The translations under genes and the position numbers were made by a program. This document shows positions 61,179-64,000 of a stretch of 64,000 nucleotides of DNA, piece by piece. The number at the start of each line of letters is the position of its first letter. The stretch's first letter is position 1. Source of the DNA: JAIOSF01 sp963677755. Lineage in GTDB: Bacteria > Campylobacterota > Campylobacteria > Campylobacterales > Arcobacteraceae. The stretch is from positions 1,860,001-1,924,000 of the forward strand of contig OY782506.1 of assembly GCA_963677755.1 (NCBI GenBank), in the 5' to 3' direction. A model generated the notes under the pieces. The model worked only from the letters and a program-made list of their open reading frames with translations, made no database searches and was not told where the DNA came from.

Positions 61179-62471
61179 TTATTTATCTAGTCTTACACGA
61201 ACCGACTCAGCGTGTGCAGTTAAACTTTCTGTATCAGCTAGTAACGCACACTCTTTTCCAACTTCATTAATAGCTTTTTTACTAAAGCTTATAATAGAAC
61301 TTTTTTTCATAAAATTTTCTACATTTAGTGGACTGTAAAATTTTGCAGTTCCACCTGTTGGAAGTGTATGGTTTGGTCCTGCTACATAATCCCCAATAGG
61401 TTCAGGTGTATTTTCACCTAAGAAAATTGCCCCTGCGTGTTTGATACTTGGAAGTAATTCAAAAGGATTTTGTGTCATAACCTCTAAATGCTCTGGTGCT
61501 ATCTCATTCATCAACTCTATTGCGTGTTCCATAGTATCGGTTACTATGATACAACCCCTCTCATCTATAGATTTTTGAGCTATCTCATTTCTACTTAAAA
61601 CTTCTAGGTAGTTATCAACCTCTACACTTGTATCAAGTGCTACTTTTTCATCTGTAGTTATCATAATAGAACTCGCCATCTCATCATGTTCAGCCTGAGA
61701 AAGTAAATCTATTGCTAAATACTTTGGTTTTGCACTACTATCTGCTAGTATCCCTATCTCACTTGGTCCTGCTATCATATCAATATTTACTTCACCAAAT
61801 ACAAGTTTTTTTGCAGTTGCAACAAAAATATTTCCAGGACCAGTTATCACATCAACTTTTTTTAAACTTTGGGTTCCATAAGCCATAGCAGCAACAGCAC
61901 TTGCCCCTCCAACTTTACAAACTGTTGTGATTCCACATAAGTGACATGCTGCAAGAAGTAACTCATTTGGTTCATTATCAGGTGTTGGTGTACAAACAAC
62001 TATCTCTTCAACTCCTGCAACAATTGCAGGAATTGCATTCATAAGTAAACTACTTGGATATGCAGCTTTTCCACCTGGAATATATAACCCTGCTCTATCA
62101 ACGGCAGTTACTTTTTGCCCAAGTATTGTTCCATTGTCTTCAAAATCTAACCAAGATTTTGGTAACTGTTTTTCATGATATTTTTTAATTCTGTCATACG
62201 CTAAATGTAATGATTGTCTTAGTTCATCATCAATATTATCATATGCTTTTTTCATATCAGCTACATCTACAAAAAGATCTGCATCACTTGAGGGTGTCCA
62301 GTTATCAAACTTAGATATATGCTCTTTTACTGCACTATTTCCATTTTCTATTATATCATCTATAATACCATTTACTATAGAACTTACTTTTTTAATATCA
62401 ACTTTAGCTCGTCCTAAAATCTCTTCAAACTCTTTTTCAAAACCACTATCTTTTGTATTTATTATTTTCAT
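61179..62471 (-). CDS. hisD: Histidinol dehydrogenase
   Basis: A 430-residue zinc enzyme of the last two steps in histidine synthesis. It has VDVITGPGNIFVATAKKLV, MIAGPSEIGILAD, LLSQAEHDEMASSIMI with zinc ligands, SEIAPEHLEV-type PEHLEV and the NHTLPTGGTAKFYSPL region. It lies 15 bases after aroK on the same strand. Confidence 0.98.
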   Translation of the reverse strand: MKIINTKDSGFEKEFEEILGRAKVDIKKVSSIVNGIIDDIIENGNSAVKEHISKFDNWTPSSDADLFVDVADMKKAYDNIDDELRQSLHLAYDRIKKYHEKQLPKSWLDFEDNGTILGQKVTAVDRAGLYIPGGKAAYPSSLLMNAIPAIVAGVEEIVVCTPTPDNEPNELLLAACHLCGITTVCKVGGASAVAAMAYGTQSLKKVDVITGPGNIFVATAKKLVFGEVNIDMIAGPSEIGILADSSAKPKYLAIDLLSQAEHDEMASSIMITTDEKVALDTSVEVDNYLEVLSRNEIAQKSIDERGCIIVTDTMEHAIELMNEIAPEHLEVMTQNPFELLPSIKHAGAIFLGENTPEPIGDYVAGPNHTLPTGGTAKFYSPLNVENFMKKSSIISFSKKAINEVGKECALLADTESLTAHAESVRVRLDK

Positions 62472-62486
62472 CTTTTCTCTTCTTTT

Positions 62487-62996
62487 CTAAATTGCTTTTA
62501 AAATATTTTGTACTGCTTTTTGTTCATCAAAATCATCAACATCTATAACAATATCTGCAACATCTTCATACTCTTTAACTCTTTGATTATAAATCTTTTT
62601 TGCTTCTTCTAAATCTTGTAATAAAGGTCGCTTTTTAAATTTCGATTTTGAATTTGGTGCATTTTTAAGTCTTTGAATAATACTCTCAAAACTTGCTTTT
62701 AAATATACTACTGTACCTATTTTATGAATATTTTCTTGTCGATAAAATCCACCACCTGTAGAGATAATAGTACCTTGAATATTTTTTTCACACCATAAAG
62801 CACACTTCTTTTCTAAATCTCTAAAGTATGGTTCACCAAGTTTAGCAAATATTTTTTTTATCTTTGTATTTTCTAAACTTTCTATAATATCATCTGTATC
62901 AATTGCAAAATAGTCACTTTGTGCAACCATTGCCCTTGCAATTGTCCCTTTCCCAACACCCATAAAACCGATTAAAATAATATTTTTTTTATTCAT
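62487..62996 (-). CDS. aroK: Shikimate kinase
   Basis: A 169-residue P-loop kinase. The Walker A is GFMGVGKGTIARAM, with an aspartate pair in DTDDIIE and the GGGFYR segment of the shikimate site; the lid lies around KKRPLL. It makes shikimate 3-phosphate for aromatic amino acids. The Walker A has GKGT rather than the usual GKST. Confidence 0.94.
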   Translation of the reverse strand: MNKKNIILIGFMGVGKGTIARAMVAQSDYFAIDTDDIIESLENTKIKKIFAKLGEPYFRDLEKKCALWCEKNIQGTIISTGGGFYRQENIHKIGTVVYLKASFESIIQRLKNAPNSKSKFKKRPLLQDLEEAKKIYNQRVKEYEDVADIVIDVDDFDEQKAVQNILKAI

Positions 62997-63013
62997 AGAT
63001 TAAATTATATCTT

Positions 63014-64000
63014 CTAATTACTTAATCTATAAGAGTGCAAAATATCTTCACATATTACTTTAGGGTCTTCTAAGCCTATTGAGATACGAACAAGACCTGA
63101 GGTTATTCCTAAAAATTTCTTTTCTTCTGAGGTAAAGTCACAGTAAATTGTACTCTCCATATGTAAAGCCAATGTTCTACTATCTCCAATATTTGCAGTG
63201 AGTATAAATAGCTTTGAATTATTCAAAAATTCAAATGCTCTTTCTTTTGTTTGCATATCTATTGTTATCATTGAACCACACCCATTTTGATAACTTTTTT
63301 TATACAACTCATTGTCTTTGTGTTTTGTTAATGAAGGATGATTAACATCTATATCATGTTCGTCTAGAAATTTTGCAACAATTTCACAAGAGTTATTAAT
63401 TTGTTGCGTTCGTAACTCTAAAGTTTCTAATCCTAAAAGAGTTTGATAACTACTATGTGCATTTGCACTCATTCCTAAGTCTCTCAAAGCTCTTTTTTTA
63501 CTACATCCTATAAGTGCTTTTGTATTTAACTTTTTTATAAATGGTTCTAAAAATTTATATCTTGGAGTATGAAACTTATCATCTTTTTCAACAGCTTTAA
63601 AAATAGATATTCCACCTAAAGCAGAAGAGTTTCCACTTATTATTTTTGTCGTTGAATATATAACTATATCTGCCCCATATTCAAATGGTTTGACAATAAG
63701 AGGGGTAATAGTGTTATCAACCACAAATGCTATGTTGTTTTTAGTTGCTATTTTTCCTATTGTTTCTAAGTTTGGCAATCGTAAACTTGGATTTCCAATA
63801 GATTCACAAAATATTATTTTTGTTTTGTCTGTTATTTTTGATTCAATTGTATCAATCTCATCACAACTTAAAAAAGTAGTTGTAATCCCAAATCGTGGAA
63901 GTGTTTGTGTCATCAAAGCATAACTTCCACCAAAAAGTCCTCCAATAGAGATAATCTCATCACCACTTGAACATAAACTCATAAGAGCCATACTAATAGC
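63014..64000 (-). CDS. Cys/Met-metabolism PLP enzyme (MetY/MetZ/cystathionine family), 5' end outside window
   Basis: A minus-strand gene that continues past base 64000; at least 328 C-terminal residues are here and perhaps about 90-100 are missing. The Schiff-base lysine is in VIYSTTKIISGNSSALGG, and DEIISIGGLFGGSYALM and FVVDNTITPLIVKPFEYGADI are typical. The C-terminal region includes TANIGDSRTLALHMEST and ITSGLVRISIGLEDP. It may be O-acetylhomoserine sulfhydrylase or a close relative. The ATG-like methionine at 63991 is internal. Confidence 0.9.
   Translation of the reverse strand, partial: AISMALMSLCSSGDEIISIGGLFGGSYALMTQTLPRFGITTTFLSCDEIDTIESKITDKTKIIFCESIGNPSLRLPNLETIGKIATKNNIAFVVDNTITPLIVKPFEYGADIVIYSTTKIISGNSSALGGISIFKAVEKDDKFHTPRYKFLEPFIKKLNTKALIGCSKKRALRDLGMSANAHSSYQTLLGLETLELRTQQINNSCEIVAKFLDEHDIDVNHPSLTKHKDNELYKKSYQNGCGSMITIDMQTKERAFEFLNNSKLFILTANIGDSRTLALHMESTIYCDFTSEEKKFLGITSGLVRISIGLEDPKVICEDILHSYRLSN

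Noticed and set aside
1..64000. CRISPR array, prophage, insertion sequence
   Set aside because: I saw no regularly spaced repeats, transposase, integrase or phage structural gene in the window.

Overview
The window looks like chromosome from a member of the Campylobacterota, most likely an Arcobacter-type (Arcobacteraceae) species. The DNA is strongly AT-rich, and the gene set includes a NifU/NifS-type Fe-S assembly pair, a DUF2018 gene, a short ExbB (145 aa), a fused-pathway style rpmH-rnpA-yidD-yidC-jag-mnmE operon, heme-containing chemoreceptors and many c-type cytochromes. Genus assignment is inference from gene content only. No insertion sequence, prophage or CRISPR array is visible. With the short genes listed here, no stretch longer than about 300 bases is left without a gene.

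Region 1 (1-10899) is the most distinctive part. It holds the end of one TonB-dependent receptor, exbB-exbD, a second receptor, a DsbD/CcdA-like membrane protein, a 906-residue polyferredoxin fused to a NosL-like copper-binding domain, a NapH-like polyferredoxin, a double-cubane-cluster reductase-like protein (2-hydroxyacyl-CoA dehydratase fold) with its ATP-dependent activase, and finally tonB. The same direct-repeat promoter element (TTAACAC-N4-TTAACAC, then a -10 after 6 nt) precedes exbB, the second receptor and tonB. This suggests a single regulon that joins outer-membrane uptake to low-potential electron delivery and an intracellular reductase.

Region 2 (10900-25230) is mostly housekeeping: a SulP transporter, murJ, tRNA-Ser(GGA), pyrD, an M16 peptidase, an amino-acid ABC binding protein and permease, a large PAS-GGDEF-EAL protein, dapA and clpB, the last behind a perfect CIRCE operator. 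Region 3 (25230-34560) carries the rpmH-rnpA-yidD-yidC-jag-mnmE cluster, bpt, trmD, rplS, a PLP deaminase and argH. The rnpA gene has no ATG, GTG or TTG start and appears to use ATT.

Region 4 (34560-47900) contains nifU/nifS, a heme-c methyl-accepting chemotaxis protein with its own direct-repeat promoter, dapF, a Bax-like glucosaminidase, lpxB, gdhA, a UvrD-type helicase, a GGDEF diguanylate cyclase, and a small membrane protein followed by a Panacea/SocA-like gene that may form a toxin-antitoxin pair. Two copies of an ~80-nt hairpin element lie in intergenic spaces here.

Region 5 (47900-64000) has guaB and gatA, a run of four small genes of unknown function, a very acidic 50-residue protein, a cytochrome c, a CitE-like lyase, a zinc/manganese-type ABC permease and ATPase behind a 19-bp palindrome, proS, an orphan histidine kinase next to a di-heme cytochrome c peroxidase, a polyprenyl synthase, hisD, aroK and the truncated start of a Cys/Met-metabolism PLP enzyme.
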